NCBI GenBank assembly: GCA_022402565.1
Contig: JAKRSC010000028.1
Coordinates: 62,001 to 126,000 of the forward strand
Length of the DNA stretch: 64,000 bases
Reading direction: 5' to 3'
From: Hydrotalea sp.
GTDB taxonomy: Bacteria > Bacteroidota > Bacteroidia > Chitinophagales > Chitinophagaceae
Below are positions 17,859 to 26,577 of this stretch, piece by piece; position 1 is the first letter of the stretch, and each line of letters opens with the position of its first letter. A model generated the notes under the pieces. The model was given only the letters and a program-made list of their open reading frames with translations, did no database searches and was not told where the DNA came from. Both the position numbers and the translations under genes were made by a program.

Positions 17859-18707
17859 ATGTTAGATTTATTCAAAAAGATTTATAAAGTAATACACCCA
17901 AAGTATACAACCATTTTTGTTGATTATGCAGAACAGCTAGGTCCTAGATATGGTGTAACACACCCACCCCACGCCAAGATGTATGAGCTATTGCATACGC
18001 AGCGAGAAATCATTCTTCAACAAGTACTGCAAGCAAAACAGCACGCTCATTGGCTTAATGGATTGAGCGAACACGAAACCAATTCCTATGAGCCCTATTT
18101 GAAAAACGGATTTATGCCCGCCCTAGATGTGTGGATGCTTTATACCTTATTGACACAAGAGCAACCCGAAAACTATATTGAGGTAGGATGTGGAACTTCG
18201 ACAAGGGTGGCATATAGTGCAAAAAAGCAAAACCAACTTAATACAACAATTATAGCAGTTGATCCTACACCAAGATTGTCCGTTCAAGACCTGGTTGATC
18301 AACACATTTGCGCTACTATGCAATCGTTAAATATTGACTGGTGGAAACAGTGGGGCGAAAAAGATATGTTGTTTATTGATAATAGCCACCGAGCGCTTCC
18401 GGGTTCTGATGTAACCACCTTTTTCCTAGAAATACTACCAGAACTTCCGAAAGGCATGCTGTTGCACATTCATGATATATACTGGCCGTATGATTATCCG
18501 CTCAATATGTGCGAAAGAGGATATAATGAGCAATATTTATTAGCACAAGCAATTTTGCTACAGCCCGAGCGATATGAAATTATTGCTGCTAACCATTGGT
18601 TTACAACAGACGAGTTTTATAAAGAAATAAGAGAAGAGTTTTGGGCAACAACAACAAATAAAAAGCTTGAAAAAACTGGTTGTTCTTTTTGGTGCAGAAT
18701 AAAATAG
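17859..18707 (+). CDS. Class I SAM-dependent methyltransferase-like protein
   Basis: 282 residues, no signal peptide. The Rossmann core shows NYIEVGCGTSTRVAYSA (motif I, E-V-G-C-G-T-S), IIAVDPTPRLSV (motif II Asp), MLFIDNSHRALPGSDV and PKGMLLHIHDIYWPYDYP. These are the features of the Methyltransf_24-like group often found in polysaccharide or small-molecule modification. The acceptor is unknown. It is the last plus-strand gene of the run that starts with nadA and converges with the TlpA-like gene, with one base between stops. Confidence 0.8.
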   Translation: MLDLFKKIYKVIHPKYTTIFVDYAEQLGPRYGVTHPPHAKMYELLHTQREIILQQVLQAKQHAHWLNGLSEHETNSYEPYLKNGFMPALDVWMLYTLLTQEQPENYIEVGCGTSTRVAYSAKKQNQLNTTIIAVDPTPRLSVQDLVDQHICATMQSLNIDWWKQWGEKDMLFIDNSHRALPGSDVTTFFLEILPELPKGMLLHIHDIYWPYDYPLNMCERGYNEQYLLAQAILLQPERYEIIAANHWFTTDEFYKEIREEFWATTTNKKLEKTGCSFWCRIK

Positions 18708-18708
18708 T

Positions 18709-20169
18709 TTATTTGCTTTTATTTTTTATAAGTTGATCAAACTGCTCTAAAGTCAACTGTTTTGCAATGATTCTTTTGTCTTTGTCTAACAAGTAAAAAG
18801 TAGGCGTTGACCGAATATCGTATAGTTGTCTATAGTTTGGAACGCCCTGTTTAAAGTCGGCTTCTTTTTCCTGTTTTGGTTGGTATACATGTATCCAGTT
18901 GGTCAAAGTCTTTTCTTCAATAAATCTATTCCATTCGGCCATAGCGGCTTCATCGGTATTCACCCCAACCAATGCAACACCAAAGTTTTTCCAAGAAGCT
19001 TTATAAATAGAATCAACCCGAGGAACTGTTTCTTTACAGTGTCCACAGTTGGGATCCCAAAAAGAGATGAAAGTAAACGAAGCACTTAGATCATTTAATA
19101 CAAATCTTCCCCCCTCTTTTTTAGCAAGGAGGAGTTGAGGTGCAAGAGAACCAATTTGATTCGCAATTAAACTATATCCACGTTCAATAACCGTTTTTTT
19201 GGAAGCAGCATTTAGAATAGTTGTATCACCCTTCAAATAAAACTGCTCGAATAAGTAAACAAACACCTTATCCTGGCCCATGTATTCGGGTTGGATATAT
19301 TTGTTGGTAAACTTCATCAAGAGATAAGGATAAAGCTCTTTTGTACCCTTTGCGCTTAACAACATGTACTTGATTTCAGGAATGATTGAATCGGCATCGG
19401 GAGAAACATACTGAGAAAAATACTCATCAATTTTTGGTTCAAAAAAAGGAGTTCGTAATAATCGCTCGTCATTGAAAAGAACATCATCCCAGAAATGCTC
19501 TTTTACATATCTATAAGGATATAAAGAATCTGGCCTTCCATCAATGATAGGAATAGGAGGAACATCGGGACGCTTCATGGCGTTTAAGAAGGCGCTCAAA
19601 TTACTCTTTGGATTCTTCTGTATAAAAGAAAAGCGTAGTTGCTTTAATTGATCATCAAATTTTTTATACTCATATCTAAGACGATTTTTTTCTTCTTCGG
19701 TTGTTGCCTGTTGAAATGAAGCATCAATTTGTTGTAGCTGTATAGCCAAGGAACCGCTTTCTTTGGTATATTGAAGAAATAAAGAATTGTCTTCAGAACC
19801 CAGTATTTGAAACTCTTCTTTTTTTGATGTATCACCCAATAATGAAAAACGCTGTTGTTGATCCATCAAGAATTCCTGCAAAATGTATTTCTCAGGACTT
19901 ACTAAAAAATAAATGCCCCCTGGATACTTTTCTTTTCTTTGGAAAACAGCTTCACTTTGTGCGTTCAGCTTTACCGAGTCAACCAAGACCCGCGACTTAC
20001 CATAATAGGAACCCAAGTAAACAACCGTGTTTTTAAGAGGGCTAACTCGAACCTTAATGTTGGGTCCCGAAACAGAAGGACTAGGTGTTGTATTTTTCTT
20101 AACTGTTGTTTGGCCAAAAGCACTCAAGAATAAACTCCCCAAAACCCCCAATAAGAATCCGTATTTCAT
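18709..20169 (-). CDS. TlpA-like thioredoxin-fold protein (DUF4369/DUF5106-type)
   Basis: 486 residues from ATG 20169 (MKYGFLLGVLGSLFLSAFGQ, a signal peptide). An earlier in-frame ATG at 20220 overlaps recQ and gives a poor signal sequence. Residues about 35-140 look like the DUF4369 beta domain, and the middle is helical (DUF5106-like). The C-terminal 150 residues are a thioredoxin fold with active site FWDPNCGHCKETVPRVDS (CGHC near 373-376) and the cis-Pro region STPTFYLLDKD. It probably acts as a periplasmic thiol-disulfide reductase, for example in cytochrome c maturation or protein repair. The partner is unknown. Confidence 0.9.
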   Translation of the reverse strand: MKYGFLLGVLGSLFLSAFGQTTVKKNTTPSPSVSGPNIKVRVSPLKNTVVYLGSYYGKSRVLVDSVKLNAQSEAVFQRKEKYPGGIYFLVSPEKYILQEFLMDQQQRFSLLGDTSKKEEFQILGSEDNSLFLQYTKESGSLAIQLQQIDASFQQATTEEEKNRLRYEYKKFDDQLKQLRFSFIQKNPKSNLSAFLNAMKRPDVPPIPIIDGRPDSLYPYRYVKEHFWDDVLFNDERLLRTPFFEPKIDEYFSQYVSPDADSIIPEIKYMLLSAKGTKELYPYLLMKFTNKYIQPEYMGQDKVFVYLFEQFYLKGDTTILNAASKKTVIERGYSLIANQIGSLAPQLLLAKKEGGRFVLNDLSASFTFISFWDPNCGHCKETVPRVDSIYKASWKNFGVALVGVNTDEAAMAEWNRFIEEKTLTNWIHVYQPKQEKEADFKQGVPNYRQLYDIRSTPTFYLLDKDKRIIAKQLTLEQFDQLIKNKSK

Positions 20170-20209
20170 TGTCCTTACTTGTTTGTGATAAAGAGGGCAC
20201 AAAGAAAAA

Positions 20210-22513
20210 TTAATTACCATATTCGCTTAAAAACTTAATACGCATAATTTTTAATTGCTCCCATGTATAGTTGTACTCTGCTAATTCTTGTTGAGCTACT
20301 TGCAAAGAAGACGTTTCACAACTCTTGAAGTATTCAATAATTTCATCTTGATCTACTTCATCTAACCATTCATCAATGGCATAGTCTAGGTTGAGTCTTG
20401 TTCCACTTGCAGCAATGGTTTCCATTTCTTCTAACAACTCGTCTAAACGAAGGCTTTTATTTTTAGCAATGGTTTCCAAAGAAATTTTTCTGTCTGTATT
20501 TTGAATAATATAAATTTTGTTACTGCTTTTATTAGCAACGCTTTTCAGAACAAAATCGTCGGGCTTTACAATATCATTTTCTTCAACATATTTTGCAATG
20601 AGATCAACAAAAGGCCTTCCGTATTTAAGCGCTTTACCCTTACTTACACCTTGGCATTTTTCCAACTCTTCCAAAGTGGTGGGATATAGAATACTCATAT
20701 CCTGTAAAGAGGTTTCAAGGAAAACCACAAAAGGCGGCAACGATTTCTTCTTAGCTTCTTTCTGACGCAAGTCTTTTAATAAAATAAACAATTGCTCGTC
20801 GGCAACAGCGGCACCACCACCAGCAGCAGATTCGTTTTCATCATCATCTGCCATTGCATTTTCAAAAAGATTATTCAAAACAATCTGAAGAGAACTTGGC
20901 TTTTTCATCCACTTCTTACCCTTATCGGTAATCTTCAACAATCCGTATTCCTCAATATCTTTTCTAATCAAGTCTTCGAGCATCATTTGACGAATGAGGC
21001 TGTTCCAAAAGTGAGCATCTTTTTCTTTTCCGAGTCCAAATACCGCTAATTGCTCATGCCTAAACAAAGAAATTTGTGGAGTTAGTTTTCCCATAGTAAT
21101 GTTCACCACATAATCAATTGGAAAACGCTCATCCAGCGCTTCAATAACTTTAAGCGCAATTTGTCCTTCTGCTTTTGCTTCAATTTTTGGCTTGGGTGTG
21201 CAGTTGTCGCACCCACCTGTAGCACCACAGAGTCCTGTATTCCACTCTTCACCAAAATAGTGGAGTAAAATTTTTCTTCTACAAACACAACTTTCTGCGT
21301 AAGAAACAGTTTCATCAATGAGCTGAGCGCCCACCTCTCTTTCGCTGAGAGGCTTATCACGCATAAGGTGTTCCAGCTTAGCAACATCTTTGTGCGAATA
21401 ATATAAAATACATTTGCCCTCTAAGCCGTCTCTACCAGCTCGTCCTGTTTCTTGATAATAATTTTCAATGGACTTAGGAATGTTATAGTGAATAACATAG
21501 CGAATATCTGGTTTATCAATACCCATACCAAAAGCAATAGTTGCAACAATTACTTGCACTTGCTCATTCAAGAACATATCCTGACGCTCTGCTCTAAGCT
21601 TTTGATCAAGCCCTGCATGGTAAGCCACGGCTTTTATTTGATTGGCTACTAAAATATCGGCAAGCTCTTCAGTTGTTTTTCTATTTAATGAATAAATAAT
21701 TCCGCTTTTGCCTTTATTCTGAGAAATGAAGCGAACAATATGTTTAATAGTTTCTTCCTTTTTAATTTTTGGCTGTATTTCATAATACAGGTTTTGGCGG
21801 TTGAAGGAAGAAATAAAAATTTCAGGTGTTCTTAATCCAAGATTTTTTACAATATCACTTTGAACTTTAGGTGTTGCCGTTGCCGTGAGAGCCATTACCG
21901 GTGCGTCTTGTTTGATTTGATCCATCATTTCACGCAGTCTTCTGTATTCGGGCCTAAAATCATGTCCCCATTCAGAAATACAGTGTGCTTCATCTACCGC
22001 AAAAAATGAAATATTCAAATCGGCAAAAAACTCAAGGTTTTCTTGTTTCGTGAGTGTTTCTGGCGCCACATACAAGAGCTTAGTCTTGCCGTTTAACAAA
22101 TCCGATTTAACTGTTTTGATTTGACCTTTTGTAAGAGATGAGTTTAAGAAGTGTGCAACATCATCCTTTTCAGAATAACCTCGAACCAAATCAACCTGGT
22201 TTTTCATAAGTGCTATTAGGGGAGAAACCACAATTGCTACGCCTTCGCTAATCATAGCTGGTAATTGGTAGCAAAGACTTTTCCCGCCACCGGTTGGCAT
22301 AATTACAAAGGTGTCTCTGCCTGCCAATAAGTTACTAATGGCCTCTTCTTGTCGCCCTTTAAATTCAGAAAACCCAAAATAATGTTGAAGACCTTTATAC
22401 ATGTCCATTCCCCCAATGAGATTGGAGGTGGGGGTTGTTCTTTTTTCTGTAGAAGCAGCTTTCTTCTTTCTCGATATCGGTTTCGCTGCTGCTTTTGTTG
22501 TTTTTGTAGCCAT
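20210..22513 (-). CDS. recQ: ATP-dependent DNA helicase RecQ
   Basis: 767 residues. A 30-residue Lys/Thr/Ala-rich N-terminal tail precedes the helicase. Walker A is MPTGGGKS (72-79), followed by the DEAH box (174-177), TATATP motif III, and motif VI QETGRAGRDG (about 355-364). The RQC zinc site uses C409/C411, C429 and C435/C438. An HRDC domain is at about 600-680 (FVVFLETSLQDMSILYPTTLEEL) and a C-terminal helical tail ends at 767. RecQ unwinds DNA in recombination and stalled-fork repair. The TlpA-like gene lies 40 bases downstream on the same strand. Confidence 0.97.
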   Translation of the reverse strand: MATKTTKAAAKPISRKKKAASTEKRTTPTSNLIGGMDMYKGLQHYFGFSEFKGRQEEAISNLLAGRDTFVIMPTGGGKSLCYQLPAMISEGVAIVVSPLIALMKNQVDLVRGYSEKDDVAHFLNSSLTKGQIKTVKSDLLNGKTKLLYVAPETLTKQENLEFFADLNISFFAVDEAHCISEWGHDFRPEYRRLREMMDQIKQDAPVMALTATATPKVQSDIVKNLGLRTPEIFISSFNRQNLYYEIQPKIKKEETIKHIVRFISQNKGKSGIIYSLNRKTTEELADILVANQIKAVAYHAGLDQKLRAERQDMFLNEQVQVIVATIAFGMGIDKPDIRYVIHYNIPKSIENYYQETGRAGRDGLEGKCILYYSHKDVAKLEHLMRDKPLSEREVGAQLIDETVSYAESCVCRRKILLHYFGEEWNTGLCGATGGCDNCTPKPKIEAKAEGQIALKVIEALDERFPIDYVVNITMGKLTPQISLFRHEQLAVFGLGKEKDAHFWNSLIRQMMLEDLIRKDIEEYGLLKITDKGKKWMKKPSSLQIVLNNLFENAMADDDENESAAGGGAAVADEQLFILLKDLRQKEAKKKSLPPFVVFLETSLQDMSILYPTTLEELEKCQGVSKGKALKYGRPFVDLIAKYVEENDIVKPDDFVLKSVANKSSNKIYIIQNTDRKISLETIAKNKSLRLDELLEEMETIAASGTRLNLDYAIDEWLDEVDQDEIIEYFKSCETSSLQVAQQELAEYNYTWEQLKIMRIKFLSEYGN

Positions 22514-22743
22514 GTTTTTGAGTTAAAGCCTGGAAAGGCGGGGGTAATGATTGTCGGGCGTTTCAAAAAGCTGAAAATCAATTATTTATATACTTTTTGT
22601 GGATGCCAGACAACCCTTTTTGTAAAAGGTTGACGAAGTTACGAAAAGGAAAAGGTAAAAGCAATGCCTGCTTGTTAAAAAAACCTTACATAAAGCCTCA
22701 ACAAGACCAATAAACTCAAATGGGCAATCTGTGAAGCGGAATG

Positions 22744-22751
22744 TACCTTTG
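22744..22751 (+). promoter_or_regulatory. Likely -7 box abutting the kpsF start codon
   Basis: TACCTTTG fits TAnnTTTG exactly and is only 4 bases from the ATG at 22756. With the usual spacing, transcription would begin at or next to the A of the ATG, giving a leaderless or near-leaderless mRNA. Confidence 0.55.
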
Positions 22752-22755
22752 CCGC

Positions 22756-23721
22756 ATGAAGGCAAGTATAAAAGCTATTGCTCTGAAAACGATTGACTTG
22801 GAAGCGGCATCTATAAATGGATTAAAAAATTATGTTGATGCATCGCTCGAGTTGGTAGTGGAAAAAATATTTCAAACCAAGGGCCGATTGGTAGTGAGTG
22901 GAATTGGAAAAAGCGGCATTGTAGCTCAAAAAATTGTAGCAACCCTTAATTCTACGGGAACGCCTTCTGTATTTATGCATGCTGCAGACGCCATTCACGG
23001 CGATTTAGGGATGGTGCAGCCGAACGATCTTGTTATGCTTATTAGCAAAAGCGGCGAAAGTCCTGAAATTAAAGTGTTGGTGCCCCTAATTTTAGAGAGA
23101 GGAAACACACTCATTGGTATGGTGGGCAACATGCAATCCTTTTTAGCCCAATCTTCGCACCACAACCTCAACACAACTGTTAGCCAAGAGGCTTGTCCAA
23201 ATAACCTCGCTCCCACCAGCAGTACAACTGCCCAAATGGTTATGGGCGACGTATTGGCCGTTTGTTTGATGGAGCTGCGCGGATTTAAAGAAACCGATTT
23301 TGCACGTTTTCATCCAGGTGGAAATTTAGGAAAGCGCCTTTATTTAAGGGTTGAAGATGTGTATACCCGAAACGAGCGCCCGGTGGTACATCCAAATGCT
23401 GGTATTAGAGAAGTAATTGTTGAAATGACCAATAAGCGACTGGGGGTAACAGCTGTTGTGGGTGAAAGTGGAAAAGCCGCGGGCATTATAACAGACGGCG
23501 ATTTAAGAAGGATGTTAGAAAAAACCGATTCTTGGGAGTCGTTGGTTGCAGAAGATATAATGTCGCCCAGCCCCACCACAATTAACAGCGATGCGTTGGC
23601 GGTAGAAGCCATGGAGTTGTTCAGAAAAAAAGATATAACGCAGTTATTGGTGGTAGATGCTGGGGGAAAGTATTTAGGCGTTTTGCACTTGCACGATTTA
23701 GTAGAGGAAGGAATATTTTAA
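22756..23721 (+). CDS. KpsF/GutQ-type arabinose-5-phosphate isomerase
   Basis: 321 residues from ATG 22756; an in-frame ATG at 22741 overlaps the -7 promoter box and is rejected. The SIS domain (about 30-170) shows VVSGIGKSGIVAQKIVATLNSTGTPS and ISKSGESPEIKVL. The FHPGGNLGKRLYLRVED linker leads into two CBS domains (about 205-320, ending QLLVVDAGGKYLGVLHLHDLVEEGI). The enzyme converts ribulose-5-P to arabinose-5-P, the first step of Kdo synthesis for lipopolysaccharide. manC follows 69 bases later. A KdnB-like Kdo 8-oxidase is encoded at 53918. Confidence 0.94.
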   Translation: MKASIKAIALKTIDLEAASINGLKNYVDASLELVVEKIFQTKGRLVVSGIGKSGIVAQKIVATLNSTGTPSVFMHAADAIHGDLGMVQPNDLVMLISKSGESPEIKVLVPLILERGNTLIGMVGNMQSFLAQSSHHNLNTTVSQEACPNNLAPTSSTTAQMVMGDVLAVCLMELRGFKETDFARFHPGGNLGKRLYLRVEDVYTRNERPVVHPNAGIREVIVEMTNKRLGVTAVVGESGKAAGIITDGDLRRMLEKTDSWESLVAEDIMSPSPTTINSDALAVEAMELFRKKDITQLLVVDAGGKYLGVLHLHDLVEEGIF

Positions 23722-23761
23722 TTCATATTTGATTAACCCTTAATTTGCTGTACCATTTATC

Positions 23762-23773
23762 GGGCGAAAGCCC
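23762..23773 (+). promoter_or_regulatory. GNRA-loop hairpin before manC
   Basis: GGGC-GAAA-GCCC forms a 4-bp stem with a stable GAAA tetraloop, ending 17 bases before the manC ATG in the 69-base kpsF-manC gap. It has no T tract, so it is not a classical terminator. A role in RNA stability or translation is a guess. Confidence 0.3.
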
Positions 23774-23790
23774 TAACCAAAACCATCACT

Positions 23791-24873
23791 ATGAACCAAC
23801 ATCATTATGTAGCTATTATGGCTGGCGGAATCGGCAGTCGTTTTTGGCCCAAGAGTCGCACTGGGTATCCTAAGCAGTTTCTCGACATTCTTAACACAGG
23901 AAAATCATTAATTCAATGGACGTATGAAAGATATGCTCAGTTCATACCAAATGAGAATATTTATGTGGTGACTTCTGTTGAGTATGTAGATATTGTTGCT
24001 ACACAGCTTCCCAATATTCCTAAGGAAAATATTTTAGCAGAACCAAGTAAGAAAAACACAGCCCCTTGTGTGGCGTATATTTCATTCAAGCTATTGCAAA
24101 AAGATCCAGAAGCGTCTTTAATTGTAGCACCTGCAGATCATATGATTTTAGATGGTGAAACCTTTAGAGCTATTGCATTAAAGGCACTCGATTTTGTTCA
24201 ACAGATTAAAGCAATTGTTACGCTTGGAATGACGCCCACTTATCCAAATACAGGATACGGCTATATTCAGCGCGAAGCATTGCAAGCTGCCGATGGCATA
24301 TATAAAGTGAAAACATTCACAGAAAAGCCAACACTAGAAATTGCAAAGACCTTTTTTGCAAGTGGCGATTTCTTGTGGAATGCAGGTATTTTTATGTGGC
24401 AGGTGAAAAATATTGTGAAGGCGTTTGAATTGTACCAACCAGAAATGTTTGAACTATTCGACGGCGAAAAAGAACACTATAATACATCAGAAGAACAAGC
24501 GGCCATTAACCGCATTTATCCATTATGTACCAATGTTTCTATTGATTACGCCATCATGGAAAAAGCGGACAACGTGTACGTAATGCCGTCGTCTTTTGGA
24601 TGGAGCGATTTAGGTGCATGGAACAGCGCATACGATAATTTAGAAAAGGATTATTTAGGCAATGCTGTTGCAAGTGATAATGTGATTGTGATTGATGCAA
24701 CAAAATGTATGGTGAGCGCTCCTTCTGAAAAGTTGCTACTCTTGCAGGGATTAGATGATTTTATTGTTGTAGACACTCCCGATGTGCTAATGATTTGCAA
24801 GAAAGAAAAAGAGCAGGCAATTAAGGAATATGTTGCTGAAGTGAAAAGAAGCAAAGGCGATAAATATCTCTAG
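23791..24873 (+). CDS. manC: Mannose-1-phosphate guanylyltransferase
   Basis: 360 residues, the length of a single-domain GDP-mannose pyrophosphorylase without a fused isomerase. The N-terminal nucleotide-binding motif MAGGIGSRFWPKSRTGYPKQ (residues 10-29) is intact. APADHMI, TGYGYIQ, FTEKPTLEIAKTF, FLWNAGIFMW and SIDYAIMEKADNVYVMPSSF follow in the usual order. It makes GDP-mannose from mannose-1-P and GTP for surface glycans. It is probably cotranscribed with kpsF or expressed from the short gap between them. Confidence 0.95.
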   Translation: MNQHHYVAIMAGGIGSRFWPKSRTGYPKQFLDILNTGKSLIQWTYERYAQFIPNENIYVVTSVEYVDIVATQLPNIPKENILAEPSKKNTAPCVAYISFKLLQKDPEASLIVAPADHMILDGETFRAIALKALDFVQQIKAIVTLGMTPTYPNTGYGYIQREALQAADGIYKVKTFTEKPTLEIAKTFFASGDFLWNAGIFMWQVKNIVKAFELYQPEMFELFDGEKEHYNTSEEQAAINRIYPLCTNVSIDYAIMEKADNVYVMPSSFGWSDLGAWNSAYDNLEKDYLGNAVASDNVIVIDATKCMVSAPSEKLLLLQGLDDFIVVDTPDVLMICKKEKEQAIKEYVAEVKRSKGDKYL

Positions 24874-24891
24874 TAATCAATAAACAGTTAT

Positions 24892-25626
24892 ATGAAAAGG
24901 GTATTATTCTTATTGATGATTGCGTCCTCATGGGTTGCTTGTAAAAAAGAATCTCAACCCGCTGTTGCAACAGGTTCTATTGGTGGCTCTCTCCAAACAT
25001 TCGACGACAAATTAACTGCTTTATCAGATGCTGCTGGATTTACAGTTACTTTAAGCAATCCTGCTGCAACCAACATGACGACTACTACAGATGCAACAGG
25101 AAGATTTAGCTTTTCTGGTGTACCGTACGATTCTTATGAGTTAAGTTTTTCAAAAACAGGATATGGTACCTATCGCATTTTTGGATTAAGTCATGATAGT
25201 GCTAGCACACAAATTCCTCATTTTTCAGTTGGAAGAACTTCTACTACAACTGTTAGCAGTTTATCTGTGAGTGGTTCCACGTTTCAGGGAGAGTCGGGCG
25301 TTCGTTTCACGTATACAGTAGCGCCAACACCAACTACAACTAATAGGGCTTTTGTACGATACTTCTTGGGGACATCTAATATGGTTTCTCCCAACAATTA
25401 TACGGCTGTTTCTGATCTCATTAACTTTACCAACCTGAGTGCAGAAACAGGGTTTACACAAAGAGCATTAATTAGCATGGGCTTCACCACGGGACAAACA
25501 GTTTGGGTTAGAATGTATGGAGATTCATGGAGGTCGAACGATTATTTTGATCCTAATCTAAGAACAAGGGTGTTCCCTAATTTGAACAGCACATCGCCAG
25601 CTGCTATAAGTTTTGTAGTGCCTTAG
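24892..25626 (+). CDS. Lipoprotein with carboxypeptidase-regulatory-like domain
   Basis: 244 residues. The signal sequence ends in a lipobox (SSWVAC, Cys at about 17). Residues about 25-100 show the beta-sandwich pattern of the carboxypeptidase regulatory-like domain (TGSIGGSLQTFDDKL...GFTVTLSNP...TTDATGRFSFSGVPYDSYELSFSKTGYGT). The remainder is beta-rich and not recognised. It is likely an exported, membrane-anchored protein. It starts 18 bases after manC. Its stop codon overlaps the stop of the opposite-strand gene (TTAG at 25623-25626). Confidence 0.82.
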   Translation: MKRVLFLLMIASSWVACKKESQPAVATGSIGGSLQTFDDKLTALSDAAGFTVTLSNPAATNMTTTTDATGRFSFSGVPYDSYELSFSKTGYGTYRIFGLSHDSASTQIPHFSVGRTSTTTVSSLSVSGSTFQGESGVRFTYTVAPTPTTTNRAFVRYFLGTSNMVSPNNYTAVSDLINFTNLSAETGFTQRALISMGFTTGQTVWVRMYGDSWRSNDYFDPNLRTRVFPNLNSTSPAAISFVVP

Positions 25627-26309
25627 CAGTTGGATTTAAGATTTGGTTTACTCATCATTGGTATCCATTCATCCGCCTCAAAATCGTACATTTCTGTTGA
25701 GGGTGAATGGATACTTGTTTTATAGTCAAAATTAGGAACGGTGGGAGAAATGTATCCCGGATAGAAATAGCGAATTCCATTTGAAATGCAGTGTTGAATT
25801 TTCAATAAAAACAGCACGCGACCAATAGAATACTTTTTATATTGGGGGTGATAGAAATTCATGATACCCGCAGCCGATTGATGGCCAATATCAAAATACC
25901 CCCTACCCACTAATTCTTGTCCATTGTACAGAGAAAGACTCTGCGTATTGAACTCCATATGAAAGTGACTGCCGTACAGAAAATCGTTGATAGATATTGG
26001 AGCATCAAAAGATACCGATTGACGATATAGCTCATAGACTTGCTCGCATTGTGGTTCAATAAAACAGAAATTATGATGAATTAAGGAAAGGTTCTTAATT
26101 GCTTTAAGAAGTTTTTTATGCGAGCTGGTCCATTCAAATTTTTCTAAATCGAGCCGGATCCAAATAATATCATGCATACCATCTTGGTAATAAATCTGAT
26201 CAGCGGTAAACATACGATGCACCATACGGAACCATCCTTTAGAAAGGAACAGATCGAACGTTTCCGGTGAGAGACGGAGATTGGGCAAATCGTTTGGATC
26301 GTCTAGCAT
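25623..26309 (-). CDS. Arginyl/leucyl-tRNA-protein transferase-like protein
   Basis: 228 residues from ATG 26309, which sits 5 bases after a TAnnTTTG box. An upstream ATG at 26375 would include that promoter. The C-terminal half, GYFDIGHQSAAGIMNFYHPQ, GRVLFLLKIQHCISNGIRYFYPGYISPT, strongly resembles the ATE/Bpt C-terminal GNAT-like domain (GxxD, YxP, LGxxxxLxxI, YLGYxI). The N-terminal part (LSKGWFRMVHRMF) aligns in style with the ATE N domain but lacks its cysteine cluster. Canonical members add Arg or Leu to protein N-termini for N-degron decay. Whether this short form does so is uncertain. Confidence 0.72.
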   Translation of the reverse strand: MLDDPNDLPNLRLSPETFDLFLSKGWFRMVHRMFTADQIYYQDGMHDIIWIRLDLEKFEWTSSHKKLLKAIKNLSLIHHNFCFIEPQCEQVYELYRQSVSFDAPISINDFLYGSHFHMEFNTQSLSLYNGQELVGRGYFDIGHQSAAGIMNFYHPQYKKYSIGRVLFLLKIQHCISNGIRYFYPGYISPTVPNFDYKTSIHSPSTEMYDFEADEWIPMMSKPNLKSNC

Positions 26310-26314
26310 AGCTG

Positions 26315-26322
26315 CAAAGCTA
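26315..26322 (-). promoter_or_regulatory. Likely -7 box of the transferase-like gene
   Basis: The minus strand reads TAGCTTTG, matching TAnnTTTG, with 5 bases between it and the ATG at 26309. As at kpsF, the transcript would be nearly leaderless. The box supports the shorter start. Confidence 0.5.
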
Positions 26323-26380
26323 CGGTTGAAGTGAAGAACAAAAAGGACAGGAAAAAAGCGGAAAAAAGCAATCAATCCAT

Positions 26381-26388
26381 TAATTTTG
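26381..26388 (+). promoter_or_regulatory. Likely -7 box of the tRNA-Ile2 promoter
   Basis: TAATTTTG matches TAnnTTTG and ends 22 bases before the mature tRNA 5' end, placing the start in the CTCTCAACC stretch. No clear -33 TTTG is visible. Confidence 0.5.
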
Positions 26389-26410
26389 CCGCTCTCAACC
26401 CAATGGGTTG

Positions 26411-26484
26411 GGGCCTATAGCTCAGCTGGTTAGAGCACCTGACTCATAATCAGGGGGTCCCTGGTTCAAGCCCAGGTGGGCCCA
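26411..26484 (+). tRNA. tRNA-Ile2 (anticodon CAU, read with lysidine)
   Basis: A full cloverleaf of 74 nt: acceptor GGGCCTA/TGGGCCC with discriminator A, D arm with AGCTCAGCTGGTTAGAGC, anticodon stem-loop CCTGA-CTCATAA-TCAGG (anticodon CAT), and T arm CCTGG-TTCAAGC-CCAGG. CCA is not encoded. A CAU anticodon could be Met or Ile2. The acceptor pairs C4-G69 and C5-G68 are the ones favoured by lysidine synthetase TilS in E. coli tRNA-Ile2, so Ile2 is preferred over elongator Met. It lacks initiator features. Confidence 0.87.
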
Positions 26485-26493
26485 CTTCAAAAT

Positions 26494-26534
26494 CAAGCAG
26501 TTACGAACGAAAGTTGGTAGCTGCTTGTTTGTTT
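26494..26534 (+). terminator. Rho-independent terminator after the tRNA
   Basis: CAAGCAG (26494-26500) pairs with CTGCTTG (26521-26527). The stem is extended by imperfect inner pairing to a GAAA loop (26509-26512), and TTTGTTTT follows. It begins 10 bases after the tRNA 3' end. Confidence 0.65.
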
Positions 26535-26577
26535 TACGATACTTCGATGTCTTACCGCACAAAAAAGAGGGTATTGG

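Noticed and set aside
22611-22632. Inverted repeat CAACC/GGTTG upstream of recQ
   Set aside because: A 10-bp stem with a bulge and no T tract in either direction; single copy, no supported function.
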